Below are positions 54,653 to 63,882 of a DNA stretch of 64,000 bases, one piece after another (positions within the stretch are counted from its first letter, which is position 1; the number at the start of each line of letters is the position of its first letter). Below the pieces are notes generated by a model. It saw only the letters and a program-made list of their open reading frames with translations. It did not search any database and had not been told where the DNA came from. Made by a program: the position numbers and the translations under genes. The stretch is from Tenebrionibacter intestinalis. Lineage in GTDB: Bacteria; Pseudomonadota; Gammaproteobacteria; Enterobacterales; Enterobacteriaceae. Where the stretch lies: the NCBI RefSeq assembly GCF_016632365.1, contig NZ_JAEPBH010000010.1, forward strand, positions 32,956-96,955, written 5' to 3'.

Positions 54653-55465
54653 ATGCCTGTAAAAATGATCGCCGTGGATATGGACGGCACCTTCCTGAAC
54701 GACGACAAGCGCTACAACCGCGCGCGGTTTCTCACACAATATGCGCGCATGAAGGAGCAAGGTATACGTTTCGTCGTCGCCAGCGGCAATCAGTACTGGC
54801 AGTTAATTTCCTTCTTCCCGGAAATCGCCAGTGAGATAGCCTTCGTAGCCGAAAACGGCGGCTGGATAGTATGCGAAGGCGAAGATTTGTATAACGGCGC
54901 GCTAAGCCGCGACCAGTACGCCACAATGGTAGACCACCTGTTAACGCTGCCGGACGTGGAAATTATTGCCGCCGGCAAAGAAAAGGGCTGGACGCTGCGC
55001 CGCTACAACGACAGCTTTCACCGGATGGCGGCAAAGTATTACCACCGCCTGGAGCGCGTGGACGACTTTTTCACCATTGACGATACATTCTTCAAATTTG
55101 CGCTCAACCTGCCGGATAACCGGCTACAGCAAACCATGCGCGACCTGCAAAAAAAATTGGGCGATATTATGGTACCGGTCACCAGCGGCCACGGCTCTAT
55201 CGATCTCATCATTCCTGGCCTGCACAAAGCAAACGGGCTGCGGATACTGCAACAGCGCTGGGGCATTGAGGATCGCGAAGTGCTGGCGTTTGGCGATGGC
55301 GGCAACGATACCGAAATGCTATGCCAGGCCGGATTTGGCTTCGTTATGGCAAACGCCCCGGACAATATACGCGCGCTCACGTGCTATGAGGCGCCGCACA
55401 ATAATCAGGAAGGGGTGCTGGAAATCATTGAGAAAGCACTGAACGGCGAAGCGCCTTTTGCTTAA
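54653..55465 (+). CDS. ybjI: HAD-family (Cof-type) sugar phosphatase YbjI
   Basis: A 270-residue haloacid dehalogenase phosphatase (E. coli 271). Catalytic Asp residues lie in MIAVDMDGTFLNDD, motif II in FVVASGNQYWQL and motif IV in VLAFGDGGNDTEML. E. coli YbjI hydrolyses FMN and some sugar phosphates. It follows ybjJ by 256 bp and converges with mdfA. The text GSIDLIIPGLHKANGLRIL is typical of the Cof cap. Confidence 0.95.
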   Translation: MPVKMIAVDMDGTFLNDDKRYNRARFLTQYARMKEQGIRFVVASGNQYWQLISFFPEIASEIAFVAENGGWIVCEGEDLYNGALSRDQYATMVDHLLTLPDVEIIAAGKEKGWTLRRYNDSFHRMAAKYYHRLERVDDFFTIDDTFFKFALNLPDNRLQQTMRDLQKKLGDIMVPVTSGHGSIDLIIPGLHKANGLRILQQRWGIEDREVLAFGDGGNDTEMLCQAGFGFVMANAPDNIRALTCYEAPHNNQEGVLEIIEKALNGEAPFA

Positions 55466-55600
55466 AAGAGAGGATTACGCAGCCGAAATAACAGAAAATG
55501 AAGTGGCTATTTTTCGGCTGACGGCAACAAAGCGGGCAAAATCACCTTTCTGCCCGCGCTGTCGTGAATCAGAGGCGGGAAACCCCACCCCACGCCGCGA

Positions 55601-56830
55601 TCATGACGGCTGGCGGGCCGCCCCCACACTTTTATCGCGCAAAAACAGCACAATTAATACCAGCCACACCAGCCCACAGGCCAGGTTAAACAGGTTGAAT
55701 AGCCCGTTTCCCCCCAGTAACCAGGCATGCTTGCTCAACTCAATACCTGCAGTGAAAATAAGCATCTGCAGCATTCCCATCGCCGCTGATACCGTGCCTT
55801 TGCTCATGGGGCTGGAAAATAGCGTCAGGCGCACCAGCCCGGCATTCGCCAGACCAATGCCAAACGCGTATATGCTAAGCCCAAGCGTCATTAACAGCCA
55901 GGCGTGCGGTAAAATAACGGTGGCCAGCGCCGCCAGCACCAGGCCGACAATGACAGGCCAGCCGCCGAAAATAATCAGCGAACGTACGCTGCGCCGCGAC
56001 GTGAATCGCGCCAGCACCAGGTTACCGGCAATCAGCGCGCCAAAAATCGGCACCTGCAATATACCGTATTCAAAGCTGCTAAGTTGTTCACCGCTGATGA
56101 TAATGACTGGCGACTGCGCAATCCATGCCAGCAGCGGCAGGCTGACGAATCCTGTCGCCAGCGCGCCGGTCATAAAACGGCTGTTTTTCACCACGTCGCG
56201 ATAGTCGCGGCCAAGCTGAGCCACCGACAGCTTTTCACCCAGCCGGGTAGCCGTTTCCGGCATAGCGCGCCACAGCCCCCCCAGCGATACGGCGCCCAGC
56301 GCAGCAAACAGCACAAACATTGTCTGCCAGGGGGCAACATGCACCCAGCCTGCGCCCACCAGCGGCCCCAGCAGCGGCGCAATCAGCGCGACGTTCGCCA
56401 TCAGCGCCGTAATTTTGATACATATCGCCTCTTCAAACGATTCCTGAATGGCGGCGTAGCCCACCGCGCCAATGAAACACAGGCTGATACCCTGCAAAAA
56501 GCGAATTACGGTGAATTGTTCAATTGTCTGCGCAAGCAGAATGGCAAGGCAGGAAAAAATAAACCATATCACGCCTGTGAGCATTACCGGACGGCGCCCA
56601 ATGCGATCCGACAGCGGCCCCAGCAGCCACTGCAAAAACATACCGCCTGCAAGGTAGGCGGTCATAGAGGTCGGCACCCATTCCATCCCCGCCTGGTATT
56701 GCTCAACAACCGCCAGCATACCGGGCTGGATCATGTCGTTAGCGATATAGGTTGAAAACTCATAAAGTACAAGGCAGAGCGGAAAAAGCAGCGCCCGGCG
56801 CCCCAGGGGCTTAGCTAAAACAGTATGCAT
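55601..56830 (-). CDS. mdfA: Multidrug transporter MdfA
   Basis: MdfA is a 12-helix MFS proton-driven drug antiporter of the inner membrane. The product is 409 residues (E. coli 410). The membrane-embedded acidic residues Glu26 and Asp34 are kept in [20 protein letters not shown] motif A is [18 protein letters not shown]. The start at 56830 gives [19 protein letters not shown]; a longer frame to 56887 lacks support. It is divergent from ybjG; ybjH is absent. Confidence 0.95.
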   Translation of the reverse strand: MHTVLAKPLGRRALLFPLCLVLYEFSTYIANDMIQPGMLAVVEQYQAGMEWVPTSMTAYLAGGMFLQWLLGPLSDRIGRRPVMLTGVIWFIFSCLAILLAQTIEQFTVIRFLQGISLCFIGAVGYAAIQESFEEAICIKITALMANVALIAPLLGPLVGAGWVHVAPWQTMFVLFAALGAVSLGGLWRAMPETATRLGEKLSVAQLGRDYRDVVKNSRFMTGALATGFVSLPLLAWIAQSPVIIISGEQLSSFEYGILQVPIFGALIAGNLVLARFTSRRSVRSLIIFGGWPVIVGLVLAALATVILPHAWLLMTLGLSIYAFGIGLANAGLVRLTLFSSPMSKGTVSAAMGMLQMLIFTAGIELSKHAWLLGGNGLFNLFNLACGLVWLVLIVLFLRDKSVGAARQPS

Positions 56831-57410
56831 AAGCGGCTCATGTAAAAGAAAACGCGCAAAGTTTAATGAAATTACCAATTCCGGCATAGAGAAATTATGA
56901 CAGTACGTGAATAAATTGCGCTGCCATCTGCCTGATTTAATTTTTTTAAGCTAAATTTGGCAGGCTTGACGGTAACTTAATCTGCCGTGTTCCCCGTTAA
57001 TCGCCCCCCCGGACGCCGGCCAATCGCGTAATGAATTAGACATTCCCTCTTTACCGGCTGGCGCTGAACTTTTATCTTTATCCTCTTTTCTGGCTGCCGC
57101 ACAGCGAAACGCGCGCTCGTTACCTGATTAGTACTGGTTTGATGTCTACAGTACGCTTTACGTGACAGAATAACCGCTGGCAGGCGCTCAAGGACGACAT
57201 TATTGCAGGCAGCGTATTGGCTGCTGATACGCCCAGTAGCGCCAGCAGCGAGCGTGGCGCGAGCATTTCCGGGCCTGACAATGCGCGTTGGGCAGCTCAT
57301 GCGCGAAGCGCATTTTCCCCAAAACGGCAGGCTGGCCGGTGGGTCTGGCTACCTCTGGCTACGGGCTGGGGGAATAGCTGCTACAATCCTGAATGAGAGC
57401 AGGTAGTTAT
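56831..57410. promoter_or_regulatory. Divergent mdfA/ybjG region
   Basis: These 580 bp hold no recognised gene. The 56880-56960 part is AT-rich and probably carries the mdfA promoter. tacaat at 57382 could be the -10 of ybjG. Open frames of up to 107 codons here have no family features. Confidence 0.45.
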
Positions 57411-58019
57411 ATGTTAGAAACGCTAAATCGCCACTGGTTTTTATTAGTTAACGCAACGCCTGCCTCAAGCGACTGGCAGATAGATACCGCAAAGTACATA
57501 GCACGCGATCTGATTTATATCATGCCCGTCCTGGTGGCGATGATGTGGCTTTGGGGATCGCATCAACGCACCAACGAACGCCGCCATATGGTCATTAAAA
57601 CGGCCCTCGCGCTGGCCGCCAGCCTGACAATCTCCTGGCTAATGGGGCTGCTGCTGCCGCATCCACGCCCTTTCGCCGTCGGATTAGGATATAACTTCCT
57701 GCAACATACGCCGGACAGTTCGTTCCCGAGCAATCACGGCACAACCAGTTTCACGTTCGCTCTCGCTTTTCTGTTCTGGTATCGCCTGCTGCCCGGCGCG
57801 CTGCTCTTTATTACCGCCTGCGCTATCGCCTGGGCAAGGGTTTATCTCGGCGTTCACTGGCCGCTTGATATGGTGGGCGGCCTGCTCACGGCCCTGTGCG
57901 GCTGTCTGATAGCTCAGCTCATCTGGAACTACCAGGGGCGGCACCTGCATCTGGCGCTCTCACGGCTCTATCGCCTCTGTTTTGCTGTGCCTATTCGTAA
58001 AGGCTGGGTGCGTGACTAG
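57411..58019 (+). CDS. ybjG: Undecaprenyl-diphosphatase YbjG (PAP2 family)
   Basis: This inner-membrane phosphatase recycles undecaprenyl pyrophosphate for cell-wall synthesis. It has 202 residues (E. coli 198) with six hydrophobic segments. PAP2 motifs are LLPHPRPF, SSFPSNHGTTSFTFAL and AWARVYLGVHWPLDMVGG. The catalytic His and Arg residues are kept, but the second and third motifs read PSNH and AR where E. coli has PSDH and SR. The start is ATG 57411, after caggtag. Confidence 0.93.
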   Translation: MLETLNRHWFLLVNATPASSDWQIDTAKYIARDLIYIMPVLVAMMWLWGSHQRTNERRHMVIKTALALAASLTISWLMGLLLPHPRPFAVGLGYNFLQHTPDSSFPSNHGTTSFTFALAFLFWYRLLPGALLFITACAIAWARVYLGVHWPLDMVGGLLTALCGCLIAQLIWNYQGRHLHLALSRLYRLCFAVPIRKGWVRD

Positions 58020-58091
58020 CACGCCTTCCCCCATTAAGATAGCGCCATAACGCGTTTTCTGGCGTAAACGGCACTGTTTTTGGAAAAGTAT

Positions 58092-58853
58092 ATGGAATCT
58101 CGTCGTGAACAACGCATCACCTGGCTACTGCAGGCGCTGCGCCAGCGTGACAAGCTTCGTCTGAGAGAGGCCGCAGCGCAACTGGGCGTTTCAGAGATGA
58201 CGCTCCGCCGCGATCTTAGCGCAGACGATACGCCCGTTGTACTGCTGGGCGGACATCTGGTGCTGGCGCGTAGCGCTGCGGGCGCTCATTATCTGTTAAG
58301 CGATCAAAAAAACCGACATGTGAAGGAAAAGCGCCACGCCGCCCGCCTCGCCGCCGCGCTCATCAAGCCGCATCAGACGCTTTTTTTTGACTGCGGCACC
58401 ACCACGCCATTTATTATTGAAGCGCTGGCGCCGGAACTGCCGTTTACCGGCATCTGTTATTCGCTTAATATTTTCCTGGCGCTGCGTGAAAAACCGCAGT
58501 GCCGGGTCATTCTCTGCGGCGGTGAATTTCAGCCCGGCAGCACAGTTTTTTGCCCGCTTAACCTTCGCGAAACACTGGCTAATCTCTGCCCCGATCTCGC
58601 CTTTCTGTCGGCGGCGGGCGTCCACCCACGCCAGGGGGCAACCTGTTTTAATCTTGACGAACTGCCGGTCAAACACTGGGCGCTGGCAATGTCGAAGAAA
58701 CGGGCGCTGGTCGTGGACAGCAGCAAATATGGCGTAGTACGCCCTGCCCGCATGGGGCCGCTGTCGGCGTTTGACGCGCTAATAAGCAATGCGCCTGCGC
58801 CGCAGGAGTTAACCCGGCAGGCGCTGGCGCAAGGTGTTGAAATGATTTCCTGA
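58092..58853 (+). CDS. deoR: Deoxyribose operon repressor DeoR
   Basis: DeoR represses nucleoside catabolism (deoCABD, nupG) and responds to deoxyribose 5-phosphate. It has 253 residues (E. coli 252). The N-terminal helix-turn-helix is LREAAAQLGVSEMTLRRDLS; the sugar-phosphate sensor domain shows FFDCGTTTPFIIEAL, CGGEFQPGSTVF and VDSSKYGVVRPARMG. The start at 58092 follows a ggaaa site. It follows ybjG by 72 bp and converges with dacC. Confidence 0.95.
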   Translation: MESRREQRITWLLQALRQRDKLRLREAAAQLGVSEMTLRRDLSADDTPVVLLGGHLVLARSAAGAHYLLSDQKNRHVKEKRHAARLAAALIKPHQTLFFDCGTTTPFIIEALAPELPFTGICYSLNIFLALREKPQCRVILCGGEFQPGSTVFCPLNLRETLANLCPDLAFLSAAGVHPRQGATCFNLDELPVKHWALAMSKKRALVVDSSKYGVVRPARMGPLSAFDALISNAPAPQELTRQALAQGVEMIS

Positions 58854-59011
58854 CAGTATCCAGCGCCGCATCGCCTCCCCTTTTTCTCACTGCGCGCCCG
58901 CGCGGCAAACAGGGCCAGATAATAACGTTTTGATTTACCTGGTTTATCATCCGGCCATTTCGGGCTGATTCTATTCGGCCGACATTTGACGGCACTCGCA
59001 GGCGTTGAGAT

Positions 59012-59048
59012 AAAAAAATACCCTGCCAGGCTTGCGCGCGACAGGGTA
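59012..59048 (-). terminator. Rho-independent terminator of dacC
   Basis: On the minus strand the stem taccctg / cagggta with a 16-base loop is followed by seven T. It begins about 40 bp beyond the dacC stop. Confidence 0.85.
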
Positions 59049-59089
59049 GAACGGCTTTTTATTCTAACGCGGCAAGGCGCGACGGGTCA

Positions 59090-60280
59090 TCAGGAGAACC
59101 AGCCGTGAAACTTCATCAGCACAAAATCGACAAGACGGCTGAAGAATCCCCCTTTATTCACGGCTTCCATTACCACCAGTGGCCGCTGCTCAATAGATTT
59201 ACCGTTAAGCTGGAAATCAATAGTGCCTACAACCTGGCCTTTTTTCAGCGGCGCGGTCAGTTGCGTACTGTTGAGGGTATAGCTCGCTTTGAGGTTTTTC
59301 ATCTGCCCGCGAGGAATAGTTACCGCACCGCTGTCGCCTGCGCCCAGGTTCACCTCTTTGACATCGCCATACCACACGCGCTGCGAGACAAATGGGGTAT
59401 CCGGCTTCACCGGCGTTACGGTTTCATAGAAGCGGAATCCCCACGTCAGCAGCTTCTGAGATTCACGAAAGCGAATACCGTCAGTTTTAGTGCCAAGCAC
59501 GACCGATACCAGCCGCATGTTATCCTGCGTGGCCGATGCCACGAGGTTATACCCCGCGCCGGCAGTGGTGCCGGTTTTCATGCCATCCACATTCAGGCTG
59601 GAGCTCCACAGCAGCCGGTTGCGGTTTAACTGACGAATATTGTTAAAGGTAAATTCTTTTTCTTTATGGACGGCGTATTCGTCCGGCACGTCGCGAATTA
59701 GCGCCTGACCAAGCCGCGCCATATCGCGCGCGGTGCTGTATTGCCCCGGCGCGTCCAGGCCGTGTACTGTTTTAAACATCGTATCGGTAAGACCAAGCTT
59801 GCCGGCATAGCTGTTCATCAGGCCGATAAACGCATCCTGACTGCCCGCTACATGCTCGGCCAGCGCAATACAGGCGTCATTACCGGACTGAATAATCACG
59901 CCTTTATTGAGGTCTTCAACAGAAACGCGATCGCCCGGCTTCAGAAACATCACCGAAGATCCGCGCAGCGCTGGATTACCGGTTGCCCACGCGTCCTTAC
60001 CGATGGTCACCATATCCGTAAGCCGAATTTTACCCGACTTGATTGCCTGGCCAACCACATAGCTGGTCATTATCTTGGTGAGGCTGGCGGGGTCCAGCTT
60101 CGCATCGGCATTACCTTCGGCCAGCACCTTACCGCTGGCGAAATCCATCAAAATCCACGCTTTTGCGTCAATTTCCGGCGCAGCCGGTGTCTGTTCGGCA
60201 TGCGCCATCGGCGCCGCCGCCAACAACAGCGCGCCGGCTGCCGCCCATCTGCGTATCGCAGCGAAAATCAAACTCGTCAT
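59090..60280 (-). CDS. dacC: D-alanyl-D-alanine carboxypeptidase DacC (PBP6a)
   Basis: A periplasmic low-molecular-weight penicillin-binding protein that trims the terminal D-Ala from pentapeptides. It has 396 residues (E. coli 400) and a signal peptide cleaved near AHA-EQ. Active-site motifs are SLTK ([12 protein letters not shown]), SGND ([14 protein letters not shown]) and KTG ([15 protein letters not shown]). A C-terminal amphipathic anchor ends FHGWFS. The start at 60280 matches the family N-terminus and follows gggga. Confidence 0.97.
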   Translation of the reverse strand: MTSLIFAAIRRWAAAGALLLAAAPMAHAEQTPAAPEIDAKAWILMDFASGKVLAEGNADAKLDPASLTKIMTSYVVGQAIKSGKIRLTDMVTIGKDAWATGNPALRGSSVMFLKPGDRVSVEDLNKGVIIQSGNDACIALAEHVAGSQDAFIGLMNSYAGKLGLTDTMFKTVHGLDAPGQYSTARDMARLGQALIRDVPDEYAVHKEKEFTFNNIRQLNRNRLLWSSSLNVDGMKTGTTAGAGYNLVASATQDNMRLVSVVLGTKTDGIRFRESQKLLTWGFRFYETVTPVKPDTPFVSQRVWYGDVKEVNLGAGDSGAVTIPRGQMKNLKASYTLNSTQLTAPLKKGQVVGTIDFQLNGKSIEQRPLVVMEAVNKGGFFSRLVDFVLMKFHGWFS

Positions 60281-61103
60281 ATATTCCCCGGGTATCCATT
60301 CTTTAACCCCGCCAGGCCCGGCGGCCTGCGGAGAAACGAAGAAGTAATAACCCACAAATCATCTTAAAGAAACAGTGAGTTGGTAAAGTTTGTTAAGTTT
60401 ACCCGATAACCCGGCGGCCCGCTGCCAAAGCGCGCATTTTTTCGCGCTACCGGATCGTGAAACCAGAAAATTCTATAATCGCTTTTATTGATGTGAAGCA
60501 TTAAGCATGCGCCATACGAAGCAGAGAAATGATACCTGTGTAAAAAGCGCTGTGATGACCTAAGTCGCGCCAGGAAGCATACCCGCGCGTCCCGGCGGGC
60601 GGCGAAGATGGGCTAAATCGAAGGCGGGCTAAAACAAGGCGCAGCCGACAATGCCGCCTGATGGCCTGTAACTCCGCCTGCGCGGCGAGGCCCCGGCCTG
60701 TTACAGTGGAAACACACAGCGTTGTGCGCTAACCGGCGGCGCAATACGGGCAGACGCCGCTGTGGCAGGTAACGTTTGCCGCGCGTCAGGGAAAATTGAA
60801 CAGACCAGGCTCCCGGTACACTCACGCAGCCATATCGCAGCGTATTTATCACCCTGATGCGCAACGCCCGGCATATTGTACGCAGTATTGCCGGTTGCGC
60901 CGCTCTGTCTGCCACGCCGTGATGGCGTTAGCGCGGCAGCCGGGGCTTTCCGGCAAGTGTACCGGCTCTGGCATATCGCGCCCGGTCCGTAGGGCGCTTC
61001 CCTGTTAAAGCTTCAGTACCGAACTGGCGCCACACCCGCAACTGTGAATGCGGTATCAAAGGCTGTGCCGACGAACCGCGTTAAAAAACGGTGATAATTT
61101 TGC
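60281..61103. other. Long gap between dacC and yliI; gstB absent
   Basis: Over 800 bp hold no recognisable gene. In E. coli the glutathione S-transferase gene gstB lies here; none of its sequence can be read. The first 200 bp should contain the dacC promoter. A stretch at 60988-61075 resembles the core of a cobalamin riboswitch. Confidence 0.5.
60988..61075 (+). promoter_or_regulatory. Cobalamin-riboswitch-like fragment (weak)
   Basis: cccgcaactgtga at 61035-61047 is the signature core of cobalamin riboswitches. A gcc precedes it, and ggctgtgcc with a GC-rich stem follows. The upstream GGGAA/GGTG boxes are degenerate and the spacing is longer than usual. No gene lies downstream on this strand (yliI converges), so at best it is an orphan remnant. 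Confidence 0.25.
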
Positions 61104-62264
61104 TTAGCGAGCCTTTGGGCTTATTTTCAAAAGCTGGCCGTCGGATTCATCGGTCAGCACATATACATAGCCGTCCGGCCCTACCCGCACGCTGCGAATC
61201 CGCTGCCCAAAATTGGTGAGCAGGCGCTGTTCATCGCTTACCTGTCGGCCTTCCACCTTCAGAGAAATGAGCGCTTTTTGTTTCAGCGCGCCGATAAATA
61301 GCCGATATTTCCACTGTGGAAAAACATCGCTATTGTAAAATGCCATGCCGCTGATAGCGGGCGACACTTTCCAGTAATACACTGGCGCAGTCACGCCCTG
61401 CGCTTCGCCTCCCCGGGTTTCCGGGTAAGGTTCGCCGCTGTAATCGACTCCCCAGGTGGCAATGGGCCAGCCGTAGTTCTTTCCTGCCTGTGCAATATTA
61501 ATTTCATCGCCGCCGCGTGGCCCGTGCTCATGCATCCAGATTTCGCGGCGAAACGGATTGAGCGCCATCCCCTGTGCATTGCGAATACCATAAGCCCAGA
61601 TTTCCGGTCTGACGCCCGCGCGCCCGACAAACGGATTATCCTGCGGTACCCGGCCATCGGCGGTCAAACGCACCACTTTCCCCTGTAATTTGCTGAGATC
61701 CTGCGCAGCATTGCGCTGATTATTCTCCCCCAGCGCAATATAAAGAAAGCCTTTTGCATCAAATGCCATACTGCCGCCAAAATGATTGCCGGTTGAAAGT
61801 TTTGGCGTCTGACGAAACACTACGGTGAAATGTTCAAGCCGGGTCATATCTTCACTAAGCCTGCCATAGCCGACTGCGGTGCCCGCCTTACCGGTCGCAT
61901 CGCCTTCAGCAAAGCTGAGCCATACCCGGCGGCTGGCGGCAAAGTCCGGGGCCAGCACAACATCCAGTAGCCCCCCCTGGCCGTGCGCCCATACTTTCGG
62001 CACGCCGGCAATGGGGCCAGAAAGCCCCTCTTCAGGCTGCCAGCGCAGAAGTTGCCCGTTACGCAGAGTAATCAGTATCCCCGCCTTGCCCGGTAAAAAC
62101 GCCAGCGACCAGGGATGGTTAAGTTTGCTTTGTAAAATTTCCACGCGGGCAGGCGCACAAACCGCAGCGGCAGAGAACAATATAAGACAGAAAATTAATA
62201 CGCGCCGCAGGCGTGCCGCCGTCACACGCTTGCGCAGTCCGCCGCCGGCTAAGCAGGCCAGCAT
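61104..62264 (-). CDS. yliI: Soluble aldose sugar dehydrogenase YliI (PQQ-dependent)
   Basis: A periplasmic six-bladed beta-propeller dehydrogenase that oxidises aldose sugars with PQQ and calcium. Family text includes VWAHGQGGLLDVVLAPDF, STGNHFGGSMAFDAKGFLYIALGENNQRNAAQDL, MHEHGPRGGDEINIAQAGKNYGWP and GPDGYVYVLTDESDGQLLK. The start is uncertain: ATG 62264 (386 residues) lies just after bssR, while GTG 62225 (373, close to E. coli 371) would give a compact signal peptide ending AAAVCA. Confidence 0.9.
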   Translation of the reverse strand: MLACLAGGGLRKRVTAARLRRVLIFCLILFSAAAVCAPARVEILQSKLNHPWSLAFLPGKAGILITLRNGQLLRWQPEEGLSGPIAGVPKVWAHGQGGLLDVVLAPDFAASRRVWLSFAEGDATGKAGTAVGYGRLSEDMTRLEHFTVVFRQTPKLSTGNHFGGSMAFDAKGFLYIALGENNQRNAAQDLSKLQGKVVRLTADGRVPQDNPFVGRAGVRPEIWAYGIRNAQGMALNPFRREIWMHEHGPRGGDEINIAQAGKNYGWPIATWGVDYSGEPYPETRGGEAQGVTAPVYYWKVSPAISGMAFYNSDVFPQWKYRLFIGALKQKALISLKVEGRQVSDEQRLLTNFGQRIRSVRVGPDGYVYVLTDESDGQLLKISPKAR

Positions 62265-62268
62265 CGCA

Positions 62269-62655
62269 TTAGTCCGTTGAGATAACCGCACGGGCTTGTT
62301 CCAGCGCGCTTAACGCCTGGCCGAGTTCTTCTACGCTTATTGCCAGCTTTTTCGCATCCACGCTGCACCACTGTGGACAGTCACGCGGCCCGCTCATCAG
62401 GCAGAGCGCAGCGTGCGATAGCGCAGCCATTGCATGCTGCAAATGTTCACTCTCCTGCCCGGAAAGCTGCGCGCCTTCGCGCGAATGAAACACGCGATAC
62501 TGGGCGTTAAGTTCAAACAACTCATCGCGCAGCCGTTCGCTTTCCGCCAGCGACACCGAGCCGCAGGCGCGACAAATCTGCAACGTGGAAAACAGCGCGC
62601 GATAGGCGGCATTGAGCCTGCGTACCGGCAGTTTCCCACTATTGGTTACATGCAT
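62269..62655 (-). CDS. bssR: Biofilm formation regulator BssR
   Basis: A small helical protein that influences biofilm formation and indole/AI-2 responses in E. coli. It has 128 residues (E. coli about 127). Recognisable text is SVSLAESERLRDELFELNAQY and AALCLMSGPRDCPQ. An aggaggg site directly precedes the ATG. yliI follows on the same strand almost without a gap. rimO, the next gene in E. coli, is not present; IS debris begins 150 bp away. Confidence 0.85.
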   Translation of the reverse strand: MHVTNSGKLPVRRLNAAYRALFSTLQICRACGSVSLAESERLRDELFELNAQYRVFHSREGAQLSGQESEHLQHAMAALSHAALCLMSGPRDCPQWCSVDAKKLAISVEELGQALSALEQARAVISTD

Positions 62656-62802
62656 AGTCCCTCCTCTGCTATCCAGACAGTATCGTGGTTAAGTATATGA
62701 GAAAATTATCAGTCAGCAGGGAAAGATAAAAAATTTACCGCTACCGCCTGCGCCACCACAGAAAAAGCGCGCACGTTAGCGATCTTCCCCTGCGCCGGGA
62801 TC

Positions 62803-63150
62803 TGTTCTTACCCAACAATAGTGGACACGTGTAGCGACCGCGGCGGTCAGTACTGTTCAACGGATTACCAGAGCTTACTGAAACGCCATAATCTGCAGGG
62901 TAGTATGAGCGCCAGAGGCTGTTGTTATGACAATGCCTGTGCAGAAAACTTCTTCCACACGCTGAAGGTGGAATGTATTCACGCAGAGGACTTTGCCAGC
63001 CGGGAAATCATGCGGGCAGCGGTATTTAATTATATTGAGTGCGATTACAATCGGTGGCGTCGTCACAGTGCCTGTGGCGGTCTCAGTCCGGAACAATTTG
63101 AAAACCAGTACCTTGCTTAGGGTTGTGTCCATATTACGCGGGTAGGATCA
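62803..63150 (+). mobile_element. Internally deleted IS3-family element (about 350 bp)
   Basis: Both ends are visible: tgttcttacccaacaatagt... at the left, and on the right the inverted match tgatcctacccgcgtaatat... (minus strand), each running into ggacac. Between them only the last third of the transposase is left: the left inverted repeat is joined directly to the end of orfB. orfA and the N-terminal part of orfB are missing, so the element cannot move by itself. Confidence 0.75.
62833..63120 (+). pseudogene. IS3-family transposase OrfB, C-terminal fragment
   Basis: The rve integrase C-terminal part is readable: [41 protein letters not shown] and [20 protein letters not shown]. It keeps one catalytic Asp (SDRGGQ) and the Glu (ENFFHTLK). 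The first Asp and the upstream domain are deleted. An open frame from 62821 runs through the inverted-repeat end. Confidence 0.85.
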
Positions 63151-63882
63151 TTTAGTCTCCAAGAAACCCGGTACGGTTCAGTTTACACCGTGCTGGCGCT
63201 GAATCTGGAGGGCAAAAAGGAAGTCCCGGGCCTGTATCTGTCGGAAAACGAAGGGGCGAGCTTCTGCTGTCGGTATTAAGCAACCTGCAAAATCGCGGCG
63301 TGGAAGACATTCTGATCGCCTGCGTGGACGGGCTGACCGGTTTCCCGGAGGCGATAAACAGCATTTATCCGCAGACAGAAGTTCAGTTGTGCGTCATTCA
63401 CCAGATACGCAACTCGATTAAATACGTGGCTTCAAAGCACCATAAAGCGTTCATGGCTGACCTGAAGCCGGTGTATCGTGCGGCGCCAAAAGAAGCGGCA
63501 GAAACGGCGCTGGATGAGCTGGAGGCGAAATGGGGCCAGCGGTATCCGGTGGTACTCCAGTCGTGGCGTCGCAAGCGGGAAAACCTGTCAGCATACTTCC
63601 GCTATCCGGCGAATATCCGCAAGGTCATTTACACCACAAATGCTATCGAATCGGTACATCGGCAGTTCAGGAAACTGACAAAAACCAAAGGGGCTTTCCC
63701 GAATGAAAACAGTCTGTTGAAGCTGCTTTATCCGGGACTGATGAATGCAAAGGAGAAATGGACAATGCCCATTCAGAGCTGGAATTTGACATTGTCGCAG
63801 TTAGCCATTTATTTTGAAGGGCGACTGAATAATGTGATGACGCTGTAGAATTTTTAACGTGACACAGAATTCTGAACGCTCT
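63151..63882 (+). mobile_element. 5'-truncated IS256-family element
   Basis: The element starts abruptly at the right end of the IS3 derivative, inside the transposase gene, and runs through its stop codon (63848) to a probable terminal repeat around gacacagaattctgaacgct. The left end and the N-terminal half of the gene are missing, which suggests the IS3 element inserted in it or a deletion joined the two. Confidence 0.7.
63184..63848 (+). pseudogene. IS256-family transposase, truncated and frameshifted
   Basis: The first part reads YTVLALNLEGKKEVPGLYL then ENEGASF in one frame. After a one-base deletion near 63264 (ttctgctgt where ttctggctgt is expected) the text continues in another frame as LSNLQNRGVEDILIACVDGLTGFPEAI to NVMTL at the end. 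Mutator-type features follow: CVIHQIRNSIKYVASKHHKAF and YTTNAIESVHRQFRKLTKTKG. The protein cannot be made whole. Confidence 0.85.

Noticed and set aside
55458..56204. 248-codon open frame overlapping mdfA
   Set aside because: Only the first 140 bases lie outside mdfA; the rest is the antisense of conserved membrane helices. No domain and no start signal.
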